DNA from: Patiria pectinifera
Taxonomy: Eukaryota; Echinodermata; Asteroidea; Valvatida; Asterinidae
NCBI GenBank assembly: GCA_029964075.1
Contig: CM057135.1
Span: 18,378,863-18,442,862 of the forward strand
Direction: 5' to 3'
DNA length: 64,000 nucleotides
A program made the translations under genes and the position numbers. The notes below the pieces were generated by a model. That model was not told the origin of the DNA. It did not search any database and was given only the letters and a program-made list of their open reading frames with translations. Shown one piece after another: positions 1 through 11,935 of this stretch; the stretch's first letter is position 1, and each line of letters begins with the position of its first letter.

Positions 1-342
1 AATGTGCAGAATATTTTTATCTCCAAAATCGAAAACTATAACTGATATACATGTAAATGCGATCATCTTTGTATCTGTGAAAGGTTGTTGATAACGTTTT
101 TCGAACGGTGGAAATCGGTTCAGGAATGGCGGAGATCGAATATTGTTGCTTTTCGAAAACTTATCACTGACCCAGGAAATATTCAACGGTGCAGCCCAAC
201 ACGCTGCACGCAAGCAGACTGCTTTGTATACGAGATGCACTTTCTTTTGAAACCACCAGGAGCTTTTATTTTCTGCTCCGGACACACTTGAGTTGGAGGC
301 TTCGGGGTAAGATCGTTGTTAGTGCTAATAAGGGAGATGGTC

Positions 343-1306
343 TTTTCACACTATCACCGTTTCGATCCGTGTTGAAATCAACCCGGTTCCGCCCCGGTTC
401 AGCCCAGCAAGTTTTCGAACCGGTTCAAAGAGATGCAACATTCACACTTTGCTTTTGGTGAACCGGCTCATACGTGAACCGTGTAACGTTCAACCCGCCT
501 ATTGCACACGGTCGTTCACACTGTGAAATCTCGACACGGATCGGCCGCTACCTTATGACCTTCCAGGCCCACAATGCATTGCAACATGCGAGAACATCCG
601 GATCATTTCTAGTCTTGGTTCACGACGGTGTTGCTGTGTATACGCGAAAGCACGTGCGGCCGACACGCACTGTGATCCGCACGCACGTACGTTGTTTTCA
701 AAGCGGTCTGTACGTATTGTACGTGTTGGTAAGTGCGTAAGCGTGCTATCGGTTTACACGTTCGGACGTCCATATAACAATTAACAACGTCTTGAACCAC
801 GACTAGATCATTTCGCGCGTGTTTAATCAACATGGCAGGCCCCATCTTGTGTGACGATGCTTTTTCTCTCGTATTTATGTGCATGTTTTTGTGCATTCTG
901 CGGAGAAAGAGGGCCTTTCAACAGAATTATCTGCCTTTTTCGGACCCATTTTTTTCGACGGAACGTACGAACTTTAGAAGAAGGATGATGGAGGAATCAA
1001 TAGTGTGTTATGCACACCACACGTTCGTCACACTTCCGGCAGTGCGTTATGCAAAGACGTGAACCGGAGCGAACTCAACCCGGAGCCATTCACACTTGTC
1101 ATTTTCAACACGGATCACGCCGAAAAATGCAGTTTGGAACCGGGTTGAGATTTTCAACCCTGCTCCCTTCCAGGGTTGATTTCGATCCGGCTCGGCCGCC
1201 CTACCCGGTTCGGCTCGGGGTTGAAAATTTGTAAGTGTGAAAAGGGTTGAAAAAAATCTCGGGGTTGGATCCGGTTCCAACCCCGAGATTTGGGATAGTG
1301 TGAAAA
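343..1306. mobile_element. Foldback/MITE-like element with TTTTCACACTATC ends
   Basis: The insert begins TTTTCACACTATC and ends with the exact complement GATAGTGTGAAAA. It separates two satellite units that are joined directly in the paralogous block (junction near 3062-3075), which gives an approximate empty site. The interior is rich in GGTTCRACCCGG words in both orientations. It has no credible transposase. A target-site duplication could not be resolved because the junction bases differ from the empty copy. Superfamily unassigned. Confidence 0.75.
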
Positions 1307-2052
1307 GGCCTATAGTTGCGCAGAATAATTTTATCTAAAAAAAAAAATCAAAACTATAACTGATATCAATGTGATAATGTTTGTATCTGTGAAAGGCTGT
1401 TGATAACATTTTTCGAACGGTGCAAATCGTTCAGGAATGGCAGAGATCGAATGTTGCTTTTTGTCGAAATCTTATCACCGACCTAAGAAATATTCAGGGT
1501 GCAGCCCAACACGCTGCACGCAAGCAGAGTTAGCAGACTGCTTTTTAAAAGTACAAGCAAGATACATTGTAGACTTTCTTTTGAAACCAGCTGGAGCTTT
1601 TTTTTTGGGGGGGGGGTTGTCCGGACGCACTTGAGTTGGAGGTTTATTGGGGATTAAGATCATTATCAGCGTTAACAAACAATGCGTTGGGGAGAGTGCC
1701 TAATAAATGTGCAGAATATTTTTATCTCTAAAATTCAAAACTATAACTGATATGAATATGATAATCTTTGGATCGGTGAAAGGTTGTTGATAACATTTTT
1801 CGAACGGTGAAAATCGGTTCAGGAATGGCAGAGATTGAATATTATTGCTCGTCGAAATGGTATCCATGACCATGAAATATTCAGGGTGCAGCCCAACACG
1901 CTACACGCAAGAAGGCTGCTTGCTACACATACACTTTTGAAACCACAATGAGCTTTTTTTGGGGGGGGGGGGGTCTGGCACACTTTGGATAATTATTGGC
2001 GAAGAATACTCCCCGGCCGAGGGTTTTTTTAGAGGTTTTTTTAGGGACTTGT

Positions 2053-2406
2053 CCCAACTGCCACCTCGGCTTTGTTATGGACTGAAATAAATGCAGGCGG
2101 CAGAAAAAATGTTGGGCCGAGTCTCTACACAAATGTTCTCGGCCGGAGAAAACTTGATAAGGTCTAAAAAAAAAATGCAGATTGCAGAGAAAATGTTGGG
2201 CCGAGTCTCTCAGAAAATGTATTCCCTGCCGGAGAATAAATTGATACGAACTAAAATAATGCAGGAGAAGATGTTGGGCTGAGTTTCTCCAGAAAATATA
2301 TAACCGGCCGGGGATTAAATTGATACGAACTAAAATAATGCAGGAGAAAATGTTGGGCCGAGTCTCTCCAGAAACTATATTCCCAGCCGGGGAATAAATT
2401 GATACG
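2053..2406 (+). repeat. Short 79-bp minisatellite array (about 4 units)
   Basis: The stretch opens with CTGCCACCTCGGCTTTGTTA and carries about four units containing GTTGGGCCGAGT and CGGCCGGGGA. It then returns directly to ordinary satellite sequence at about 2407. It is the short counterpart of the long array at 4696-6849, at the equivalent place in the duplicated block. Confidence 0.8.
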
Positions 2407-3396
2407 GAAAACTGTAATCGATGTCAATGTGATAGGCTTATCTTTGTATCTGTGAAAGGTTGTTGATAACATTTTTCGATCGGTCGAAGTCGGTTAAGGA
2501 ATGGCAGAGATCGAATATTATTGCTTGTCGAACTCTTATCACTGACTATGAAATATTCAGGGTGCAGCCCAACACGCTACACGCAAGCAGACCGCTTCCT
2601 ATTACAAGATATGCTTTCTTTTGAAACCACTGAGATTTTTTTTCTGGTCCGACGCACTTGAGTTGGGGGATTAAGATCGATATCAGCTTTAACAAACAAT
2701 GCGTTAGGGAGAGGGCCTTTGCCTAATAAATGTGCAGAATATTTTTATCTCCAAAATCCAAAACTATAACTGATATAAATGCGATCATCTTTGTATCTGT
2801 GAAAGGTAGTTGATAACGTTTTTCGAACGGTGGAAATCGGTTCAGGAATGGCGGAGATCGAATATTGTTGCTTTTCGAAAACTTATCACTGACCCAGGAA
2901 ATATTCAACGGTGCAGCCCAACACGCTGCACGCAAGCAGACTGCTTTGTATACGAGATGCACTTTCTTTTGAAACCACCAGGAGCTTTTATTTTCTGCTC
3001 CGGACACACTTGAGTTGGAGGCTTCAGGGTAAGATCGTTGTTAGTGCTAATAAGGGAAATGGTCTTTGCCTAATAGTTGCGCAGAATAATTGTATCTAAA
3101 AAAAAATCAAAACTATAACTGATATCAATGTGATAATCTTTGTATCTGTGAAAGGTTGTTGATAACATTTTTCGAACGGTGGAAATGTTTCAGGAATGGC
3201 AGAGATCGAATGTTGCTTTTTGTCGAAATCTTATCACCGACCTAAGAAATATTCAGGGTGCAGCCCAACATGCTGCACGCAAGCAGAGTTAGCAGACTGC
3301 TTTTTGTACAAGCAAGATACATTGTAGACTTTCTTTTGAAACCAGCTGGAGCTTTTTTTTTGGGGGGGGGGGTTGTCCGGACGCACTTGAGTTGGA

Positions 3397-4273
3397 CCAC
3401 GTTTACACTAGAGGCAAAAAGGGGGATTCGAGGGGGATCGAAGTCTGCAAGGGGGATCGAAGTCTGCAAAACCGCAAGTGTAAACGAAAGGGGGATCGAG
3501 CCAATTGCGGGATCGAATCCCCCTAGCTGAATCCCCCTTTCGGGAAGGATCGGACCCCGCAATTGCGGGATCCGATCCCCCAATTGCGGGATTCAATCCC
3601 CCAATTGTTGAGTGTAAACACAATTGGGGGATCGGACCCCGCAATTTGACATTGCCACATCCGGTTAAGCGACCCTTAACTGCGGGAAGCCAGAAAGTCC
3701 GCGAAAAATTGTTTATTGGGAGAGATGATAGCTCCATGATTGTACAGTGAAGATTTGTACTCGAGTTTTGTGTGTGGCATGTACATGTTTCGTTAGTGCG
3801 TGCTTTGGCATCGTGTCGTGGAAAGTTTCAGATCTGTAAAAAGACGCCATTTGTAGATTCTTTTACAGTTTTTTTCAGGTTGTTTCATCGTATAATTGAG
3901 TGATTTGTGGGCAGTTAGTAGTGATCTGAATAGCGGGAATCGCGATCCGAATGTTACAGTTGTTGTATCTAAACTAGGGCTACGTTAAAGTATGTGAAAA
4001 AAAACACGACGTATCGAAATGAAAGCGTAAAAAAATCACAACCAAAGCGCAAGAAAGACAATTATGATAGCCTATTTTGTAGCTGTTGTGCTATTGTACG
4101 ATAGCGCGCGAAAAAGCGTAAACCCAATGACCTTTCTTCCGCTGTATTGCAGGATCCGATCCCGATCCCGATCTAGTGTAACCGCGGCATGTGAGATTTG
4201 CGGTTAGCTTGCTTGCGATTTTAAGCGACCACAAAATGCGATCCACAATTGCCGGATCCAGTGTAAACGCGGT
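3397..4273. mobile_element. 877-bp inverted-repeat element with GTTTACAC ends
   Basis: The element is flanked by GTTGGA at 3391-3396 and 4274-4279. The paralogous unit at 1635-1640 has a single GTTGGA, giving an empty site. Ends are CCACGTTTACACT and AGTGTAAACGCGGT, imperfect inverted repeats. The interior is a mosaic of GGGGGATCG, AATTGCGGGATC and their complements, so it would fold strongly. No transposase is seen. Superfamily is uncertain given the 5-6-bp duplication. Confidence 0.8.
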
Positions 4274-4695
4274 GTTGGAGGTTTATTGGGGATTAAGATC
4301 ATTATCAGCGTTAACAAACAAGGCGTTGGGGAGAGTGCCTAATAAATGTGCAGAATATTTTCTCTAAAATTCAAAACTATAACTGATATGAATATGATAA
4401 TCTTTGGATCGGTGAAAGGTTGTTGATAACATTTTTCGAACGGTGAAAATCGGTTCAGGAATGGCAAAGATCGAACATTATTGCTCGTCGAAATCGTATC
4501 CATGACCATGAAATATTCAGGGTGCAGCCCAACACGCTACACGCAAGAAGGCTGCTCGCTACACATACACTTTTGAAACCACAATGAGCATTTTTTTTGG
4601 GGGGGGGGGGGTCTGGCACACTTTGGATGATTATTGGCGAAGAATACTCCCCGGCCGAGGGTTTTTTTAGAGGTTTTTTTAGGGACTTGTCCCAA

Positions 4696-6849
4696 CTGCC
4701 ACCTCGGCTTTGTTATGGACTGAAATAAATGCAGGCGGCAGAAAAACTGTTGGGCCGAGTCTCTCCACAAATATTCTTGGCCGGAGAAAAATTGATATTA
4801 AGGTCTAAACTAATGCAGATTGCAGAGAAAATGTTGGGCCGAGTGACCCGAGTCTCTCAGAAAATATATTCCCGGCCGGAGAATAAATTGATACGAACTA
4901 AAATAATGTAGGAGAAAATGTTGGGCCGAGTTTCTCCAGAAAATATATAACCGGCCGGGGATTAAATTGATACGAACTAAAATAATGCAGGAAAAAAAGG
5001 TTGGGCCGAGTCTCTCCAGAAAATATATAACCGGCCGGAGAATAAATTGATACGAACTGAAATAATGCAGGAGAAAATGTTAAGCCGAGTTTCTCCAGAA
5101 AATATATTCCCGGCCGGGGATTAAATTGATACGAACTAAAATAATGCAGGGGAAAATGTTGGTCCGAGTTTCTCCAGAAAATATATTCCCGGCCGGGGAT
5201 TAAATTGATACGAACTAAAATAATGCAGGGGAAAATGTTGGGCTGAGTTTATCCAGAACATATATAACCGGCCGGGGATTAAATTGATACGAACTAAAAT
5301 AATGCAGGAGAAAATGTTGGTCCGAGTTTCTCCAGAAAATATATTCCCGGCCGGGGATTAAATTGATACGAACTAAAATAATGCAGGGGAAAATGTTGGG
5401 CTGAGTTTCTCCAGAAAATATATAACCGGCCGGAGAATAAATTGATACGAACTAAAATAATGCAGGAGAAAATGTTGGGCTGAGTTTATCCAGAACATAT
5501 ATAACCGGCCGGGGATTAAATTGATACGAACTAAAATAATGCAGGAGAAAATTTGGCTGAGTTTCTCCAGAAAATATATTCCCGGCCGGGGATTAAATTG
5601 ATACGGACTAAAATAATGCAGGGGAAAATATTGGGCTGAGTTTCTCCAGAAAATATATTCCCGGCCGGGGATTAAATTGATACGAACTAAAATAATGCAG
5701 GAGAAAATGTCGGGCAGAGTTTCTCCAGAAAATATATTCCCGGCCGGGGATTAAATTGATACGAACTAAAATAATGCAGGGGAAAATGTTGGGCAGAGTT
5801 TCTCCAGAAAATATATTCCCGGCCGGGGATTAAATTGATACGGACTAAAATAATGCAGGGGAAAATATTGGGCTGAGTTTCTCCAGAAAATATATTCCCG
5901 GCCGGGGATTAAATTGATACGAACTAAAATAATGCAGGAGAAAATGTTGGGCAGAGTTTCTCCAGAAAATATATTCCCGGCCGGGGATTAAATTGATACG
6001 AACTAAAATAATGCAGGGGAAAATGTTGGGCAGAGTTTCTCCAGAAAATATATTCCCGGCCGGGGATTAAATTGATACGAACTAAAATAATGCAGGGGAA
6101 AATGTTGGTCCGAGTTTCTCGAGAAAATATATTCCCGGCCGGGGATTAAATTGATACGAACTAAAATAATGCAGGGGAAAATGTTGGGCTGAGTTTATCC
6201 AGAACATATATTCCCGGCCGGGGATTAAATTGATACGAACTAAAATAATGCAGGAGAAAATTTGGCTGAGTTTCTCCAGAAAATATATTACCGGCCGGGG
6301 ATTAAATTGATACGGACTAAAATAATGCAGGAGAAAATATTGGGCTGAGTTTCTCCAGAAAATATATAACCGGCCGGGAATTAAATTGATACGGACTAAA
6401 ATAATGCAGGAGAAAATGTTGGGCCGAGTCTATCCAGAAAATATATTCCCGGCCGGGGATTAAATTGATACGAACTAAAATAAAAGTTCAGGAAAAATGG
6501 TGGGCCGAGTCTATCCAGAAAATATATTCCCGGCCGGGGATTAAATTGATACGAACTAAAATAAAAGTGCAGGAAAAATGGTGGGCCGAGTCTATCCAAA
6601 AAAATGTATAACCGGCCCGGAAATAAATTGACACGAACTAAAATTATGCAGGAGAAAATGTTGGGCCGAGTTTCTCCATAAAATATATTCTCGGCCTGAG
6701 AGAAAATTTGTAGGGACTAAAATAATGCAATTTTAGTCCGTATCAAAATTTTATTCCCCGGCCGTTAATATATTTTCTGGAGAGACTCGGCCCAACATTT
6801 TCTCTGCCGCCTGCATTTATTTCAGTCCATAACAAAGCCGAGGTGGCAG
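4696..6849. repeat. 79-bp minisatellite (about 25 units) bounded by inverted ends
   Basis: Units of about 79 bp contain TTGATACGAACTAAAATAAT, GCAGGRGAAAATGTTGGGC, GAGTTTCTCCAGAAAATATA and CCCGGCCGGGGA. They run almost without interruption from about 4730 to 6720. The left end CTGCCACCTCGGCTTTGTTA (4696) reappears inverted at the right end, finishing GCCGAGGTGGCAG at 6849, and unit sequence next to it is inverted too (6736-6815). This is either a transposon with long inverted ends and an expanded core, or an array with an inversion at one edge. No coding frame is conserved across units. Confidence 0.85.
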
Positions 6850-8049
6850 ATGAAAAAAATGTTGGGCCAAATTCCTCCAAAAAAACAACAAAAAACTCAG
6901 AGTTGCAGAGAAAATGTCAGGCCGAGTCCCTCCGAAAAATATTACCCAACATTTTTTCTCTTGAGTGTTACTCTATACGGGATAAATGCCCTGTCTATCT
7001 TGTTGAGGAGTTGTGGTTTTCATTGTTTACCTTGTGGATTAGGTCACAGCACCTGGTCAATGCGTGCAAGGATTACTCGATACACGATATCTAGTTAAAC
7101 AAGTGTGTTGTTCATACCGTGTATCGTGTGGATTAAGCGCATTGTATTAACGTTTAAGACTTCCTGGCTTTCATTATCGTGTAGCGTGCGAGCGTGCGAT
7201 GTTCACTATTATCGTGTTGTTGACAGCCAGTCTTGTGGCCGTAACTGTAGATGAAATCAGAAAGCGTTTCATTTTCTCTTCCAAGCAGAATACAAATCAG
7301 TAAACAATTACAGTGCTTACTTTGTCCAAGTAATATTTCTTTACTCCACAACAAACTTGTAATAATCTGATACGCCTAGATCATTCTGGTCTGTTTTCCG
7401 ATTTATTTTTCAAAGCGCGCACCGTGCGGCGGGAAAAAGTTTTTAGGTTTATGCATATCAATGGGTATATGTTAATTAGGCACATTCGCGCGAAGCGTAG
7501 ACTAGTTCCCAGTCCCTGCACACTTTTAAACTTCCGGAACGTAAGCGTGGGAAGACGGTCATTGACAGTGCAACTTGTCAACGAAATGTGAAATCGTGCA
7601 TTGAAATACGGTCGCTGATGCATGCGCGCCTATGTTAGGCTATTGTTATAATATATCGCCAAATGTTCATTACACTGCATGGCTTGACATTAGCGGTCAC
7701 CCGAAGGACATGACAGTAAATGGACAAGGGTTGTTGACCTGCATTTTGTTATGCAAATTCCTGTGAATTGTTAGACTAATTGCTCCTGATTTTGATATTG
7801 TTAAAACCATATAAGGACATGTTCTTATCATAAAGACAGATTTTTAAAACAGTTTTAATTCCATTCTTTTTTGCCAGCTCAAAATGTAGCATAACGGTCA
7901 TGACTCTCACAATGTAACGGACATGACACTTTCGTCCACTTTTTTTGAACTACCATAATTTTCTTACTTAAAGTTTTATGGCAGATGTTTTGTATTCATA
8001 AAAATGTCAGAGGACTGGGACACAATTCAAAACTGGTATTCTGTAATAG
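6850..8049. other. Unassigned sequence
   Basis: Positions 6850-6960 hold degenerate pieces of the preceding minisatellite (GTTGGGCC, CAGAGAAAATG, GGCCGAGT). From about 6990 to 8049 I see no gene, repeat array or inverted-repeat element I can support. Confidence 0.5.
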
Positions 8050-8903
8050 GCTTGGGCGATTCCATGCTGGAATCGATGAGAATCGATTCCATAATTGGAA
8101 TCGGAATTGCAATTCCTCTTTTTTCAGGAATCAATTCCATGAATTGGCCGATAATCATTGCAAATTGTTAACGTTTTCAGCTATTCCATGCACAAAAATG
8201 GTTGTTATTGTTTCCAGATTGTTTCTGCAGTAAATATATGGGTACGTTCATACGAGCTGCTAACTTCGCTGCTAACTTCACTGCTAACTTAGCAGTGAAA
8301 ATTTTTGGCTGTTACGCAATTTAGCTAACTTCGCTGTCAACTTCACTGCTAACTTCGCTGCTAACTCCGAAAGTTAGCAGCAGAAATTTGTGCTGTTAAC
8401 TTCACTCCCCGGACTTAGCAGTGAAATCTGATACTTTAGCAGCGATGTTTAACTGTGAATTGCTGTATGAACGCAACTGACATGCACAGTCAGTGCACAG
8501 AGTTGACTGTGCAGTTAGCTGCAGTTAACATTCCTGCACACATCGTATGAACGGTCAGTGAATTTTAGCTAAAGTTGGTCTCTCAACGGACCTCCCACTG
8601 TGATATTTTAGCAGCGAAGTTAGCAGTGAAGTTAGCAGCTCGTATGAACATACCCTATAATGTACAGAAAAGAATAAACAAGCGCAGCGGCGATTTTTCA
8701 GCATGGTGGAAATCTGCCGGCGCCGCAGAAAGGGTCGCGGTGTGCCACGTTTTTTCTACATATTACGTACGTATGTCACCAGTCGCTTGTTTGCCATTCA
8801 TGTTTCAATGTTATTTTTTTTATTTTTGGAATCGATTCTGAGTGGAATCGCGATTCCAGCTTGGAATCGGAATCGATTGCAAAAATGCTGGAATTGCCCA
8901 AGC
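8050..8903. mobile_element. Inverted-repeat element with GCTTGGGC ends
   Basis: Left end GCTTGGGCGATTCCA and right end TGGAATTGCCCAAGC are inverted repeats. Both ends are followed inward by GGAATCG/CGATTCC words. A second element (8240-8655) sits inside. No target duplication is recognised. The right part (from 8692) is included in the 1.29-kb tandem duplication, so a second right end lies near 10190. No transposase; hAT-like by general appearance only. Confidence 0.65.
8240..8655. mobile_element. 416-bp MITE with GGGTACGTTCATACGAG ends
   Basis: Ends are GGGTACGTTCATACGAG and CTCGTATGAACATACCC, near-perfect inverted repeats, flanked by TAT on both sides. Inside each end lie tandem copies of GCTAACTTCRCT. 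Non-coding. The 3-bp TAT flank and GGG start recall the PIF/Harbinger-ISL2EU group, but that is a tentative assignment. Confidence 0.75.
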
Positions 8904-9980
8904 AATTTCGTTCGTCGTCAAAGTTTCTCGAAATGTTCTTCAATTCTACCCAGGAATACGGCGTTTTGAATAAGTGTGCTTTCTCTAAACGACATTTCTA
9001 AGATTTTGAGGTACATTTGCTAACAAAAAGTTGTGTTGCGAATTTAACTGTTGGACATCTATCTTGCCACAATGCGATTTACCTACCACGAAGTGCCGTG
9101 TGACGGCCGTGGGGCTAGTGCTTCGTGCGACCGGTCAACATTCTGCTCAGACACGGTCGCACGCTCCTGTTGTGTGCAAAGTGGCGGCATGGAAACATTG
9201 TTGTTTACATGTAATATCTTTATCCAAGGACATCAGCTATGGTTCTGTTTTCACTTCTAAGCAAGGATTTTCTTTGTGGCACCTGTCATGACTTTTTGAC
9301 ATGTAAATTTCTCTTTGGACTTTACTTAATGAAAGTTAGATCATCTAATGATCCACATACGGTAGGCCTGTGATGAAATGAATGGTGTATCAAAACTGTA
9401 TGCAAGCATTTTTTATTTTTTTTTACAATGTCCCATTTTGTAAAATTGCCTTGCTGCCCTAGGCAGTATTTGTTCCATTGCCTTGATGCCCTTTAAAAAA
9501 TCGGAAAATTGCCTTGATGCTAGTGCTGGGACTCAAAACTGGTTTCTGGCGTGCCGGATTTTAATGTTGGCAACCGGTTGTAAATTTTCAAAACCGGTCG
9601 CTGAAACCAACACTAAAAAAATCTAGACTGACGTTTGGCTGATGCTAAAGAAAAATAAAACAAATCTAGAATGTAGAATGCATACTTTGGAAAGTTATTT
9701 TGTCCATTTCGCCAAGTAGAAACTAGAAAAAATATCGTTAAAAGCTTCACAAAAGCGCCGATTGCAATGGAAGGAACGTATGATAACATCACGCACGCCA
9801 CCTGCACACCGCACAGTGTAGGACTATCGTCGAAATGTTCCAGCTGGTAACTCCGCGCGGAAAATGCGAACCAGTGAAAACGAAGGGAACTCACACACAG
9901 TACATGTACATGTAAACACCGACAGCGCGGAGCGGTACAACACGTGAATGTGGTTCAATCAACAGCTGCGCTCGGTACCA
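8692..9980 (+). repeat. 1.29-kb tandem duplication, copy 1
   Basis: This copy runs from GATTTTTCAGCATGGTGG to GCTGCGCTCGGTACCA and is repeated immediately at 9981. Open frames recur in both copies at an offset of 1286-1289 bp. The two differ by a few substitutions (GCCGGCG against GCCCGCG) and by T-run length. It contains the right end of the 8050-8903 element and the left end of a TAGTGCTGGGA element (from 9521). Confidence 0.95.
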
Positions 9981-11266
9981 GATTTTTCAGCATGGTGGAA
10001 ATCTGCCCGCGCCGCAGAAAGGGTCGCGGTGTGCCACGTTTTTTCTACATATTACGTACGTATGTCACCAGTCGCTTGTTTGCCATTCATGTTTCAATGT
10101 TATTTTTTTTATTTTTGGAATCGATTCTGAGTGGAATCGCGATTCCAGCTTGGAATCGGAATCGATTGCAAAAATGCTGGAATTGCCCAAGCAATTTCGT
10201 TCGTCGTCAAAGTTTCTCGAAATGTTCTTCAATTCTACCCAGGAATACGGCGTTTTGAATAAGTGTGCTTTCTCTAAACGACATTTCTAAGATTTTGAGG
10301 TACATTTGCTAACAAAAAGTTGTGTTGCGAATTTAACTGTTGGACATCTATCTTGCCACAATGCGATTTACCTACCACGAAGTGCCGTGTGACGGCCGTG
10401 GGGCTAGTGCTTCGTGCGACCGGTCAACATTCTGCTCAGACACGGTCGCACGCTCCTGTTGTGTGCAAAGTGGCGGCATGGAAACATTGTTGTTTACATG
10501 TAATATCTTTATCCAAGGACATCAGCTATGGTTCTGTTTTCACTTCTAAGCAAGGATTTTCTTTGTGGCACCTGTCATGACTTTTTGACATGTAAATTTC
10601 TCTTTGGACTTTACTTAATGAAAGTTAGATCATCTAATGATCCACATACGGTAGGCCTGTGATGAAATGAATGGTGTATCAAAACTGTATGCAAGCATTT
10701 TTTTTTTTTAACAATGTCCCATTTTGTAAAATTGCCTTGCTGCCCTAGGCAGTATTTGTTCCATTGCCTTGATGCCCTTTAAAAAATCGGAAAATTGCCT
10801 TGATGCTAGTGCTGGGACTCAAAACTGGTTTCTGGCGTGCCGGATTTTAATGTTGGCAACCGGTTGTAAATTTTCAAAACCGGTCGCTGAAACCAACACT
10901 AAAAAAATCTAGACTGACGTTTGGCTGATGCTAAAGAAAAATAAAACAAATCTAGAATGTAGAATGCATACTTTGGAAAGTTATTTTGTCCATTTCGCCA
11001 AGTAGAAACTAGAAAAAATATCGTTAAAAGCTTCACAAAAGCGCCGATTGCAATGGAAGGAACGTATGATAACATCACGCACGCCACCTGCACACCGCAC
11101 AGTGTAGGACTATCGTCGAAATGTTCCAGCTGGTAACTCCGCGCGGAAAATGCGAACCAGTGAAAACGAAGGGAACTCACACACAGTACATGTACATGTA
11201 AACACCGACAGCGCGGAGCGGTACAACACGTGAATGTGGTTCAATCAACAGCTGCGCTCGGTACCA
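9981..11266 (+). repeat. 1.29-kb tandem duplication, copy 2
   Basis: Second copy of the unit at 8692-9980, ending GGTACCA before GTGGCTCGCTGCC, where sequence becomes unique. Near-identity implies a recent duplication, or collapsed or duplicated haplotypes in the assembly. The short frames it repeats have no recognisable domain and are probably non-coding. Confidence 0.95.
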
Positions 11267-11682
11267 GTGGCTCGCTGCCGGCCTCGGTACAGATTTTGCA
11301 CTTCAGTATAAGAAATCTGCTTACCGGTATAACATCGCCAAAAATTTGTCACGTTGAGCAATTCCGCTTGTGAGCGAATGTGAACGACATTTTGTAACGT
11401 TGCACTTCGAGTTTGACCACCACTGCACCAACTTGGCAAGAAACCTGATTCTTCACACACAGTGTGCGCTTGCTTGAGCCTGTGTTGGACAGCATTATTT
11501 TGTGGCCCCGTAACATGGATAGTATTACGATAAAAAGGTTCCCGATTGTCTGCACGTAGATTGTGTGTCCATAACAACCAGTGCATTATAAAAGAAAACA
11601 AACTTCGTGGGGCCCCTGAATATGGATAACCAGAGCACTGAGGCTGACACTGCATGCACAAGCGAATAGCAACCACGTGGCT

Positions 11683-11806
11683 GTGTCTGAATGTTGTGGC
11701 TGGGGCTGCACATAATTCACAAGTCTATGGAAACGGCTGCAGCCACTGGCTAGTGGCTGTCATAGGGACGTGTGTAATTTGCGGTCGTAGCCACATCATT
11801 CGGACA
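11683..11806. repeat. Short imperfect inverted repeat
   Basis: GTGTCTGAATGTTGTGGCTG is mirrored at the other end by GTAGCCACATCATTCGGACAC (written here as GTAGCCACATCATT plus CGGACAC). It could fold into a ~120-bp hairpin, perhaps a small MITE. No target duplication identified. Confidence 0.45.
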
Positions 11807-11935
11807 CGTCCTACATGTACTGGGCGCATGCGCGCAGGATCGGAAGCCTACATGCTATGAAACTTGTAGTTGATGCAGGGAAATCACGTTCGGTTATTGG
11901 ACATTCTTGGTACAGATTTGCGGTAAGAAATCACA

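Larger units (their letters stand above)
1..4640 (+). repeat. Tandem ~350-bp satellite units, duplicated as a block
   Basis: At least seven diverged units share the same word order: GTGCAGAATATTTTTATC, AACTATAACTGATAT, TGTGAAAGGTTGTTGATAAC, TTTCGAACGGTG, AGGGTGCAGCCCAACACGCT, then a run of G or T. Units begin near 1, 1307, 1697, 2407, 2735, 3070 and 4341. Units 1-3 recur in the same order as units 5-7 (1 matches 2735, 1307 matches 3070, 1697 matches 4341), so a multi-unit block was duplicated. The short open frames in this stretch repeat with the units and look non-coding. Function is unknown. Confidence 0.85.

Noticed and set aside
85..3530. Recurring open frames of 60-113 codons in the satellite block
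   Set aside because: They follow the satellite unit and are disrupted in sister units, so coding is not supported.
4696..6849. CRISPR-like array (regular repeats)
   Set aside because: Units are contiguous 79-bp tandem repeats without unique spacers, in an animal-type genome.
8703..10580. Pairs of identical open frames of 69-104 codons at 8703/9944, 9031/10320 and 9613/10899
   Set aside because: They recur only because of the 1.29-kb duplication. They overlap in several frames, show no domain, and include transposon ends.
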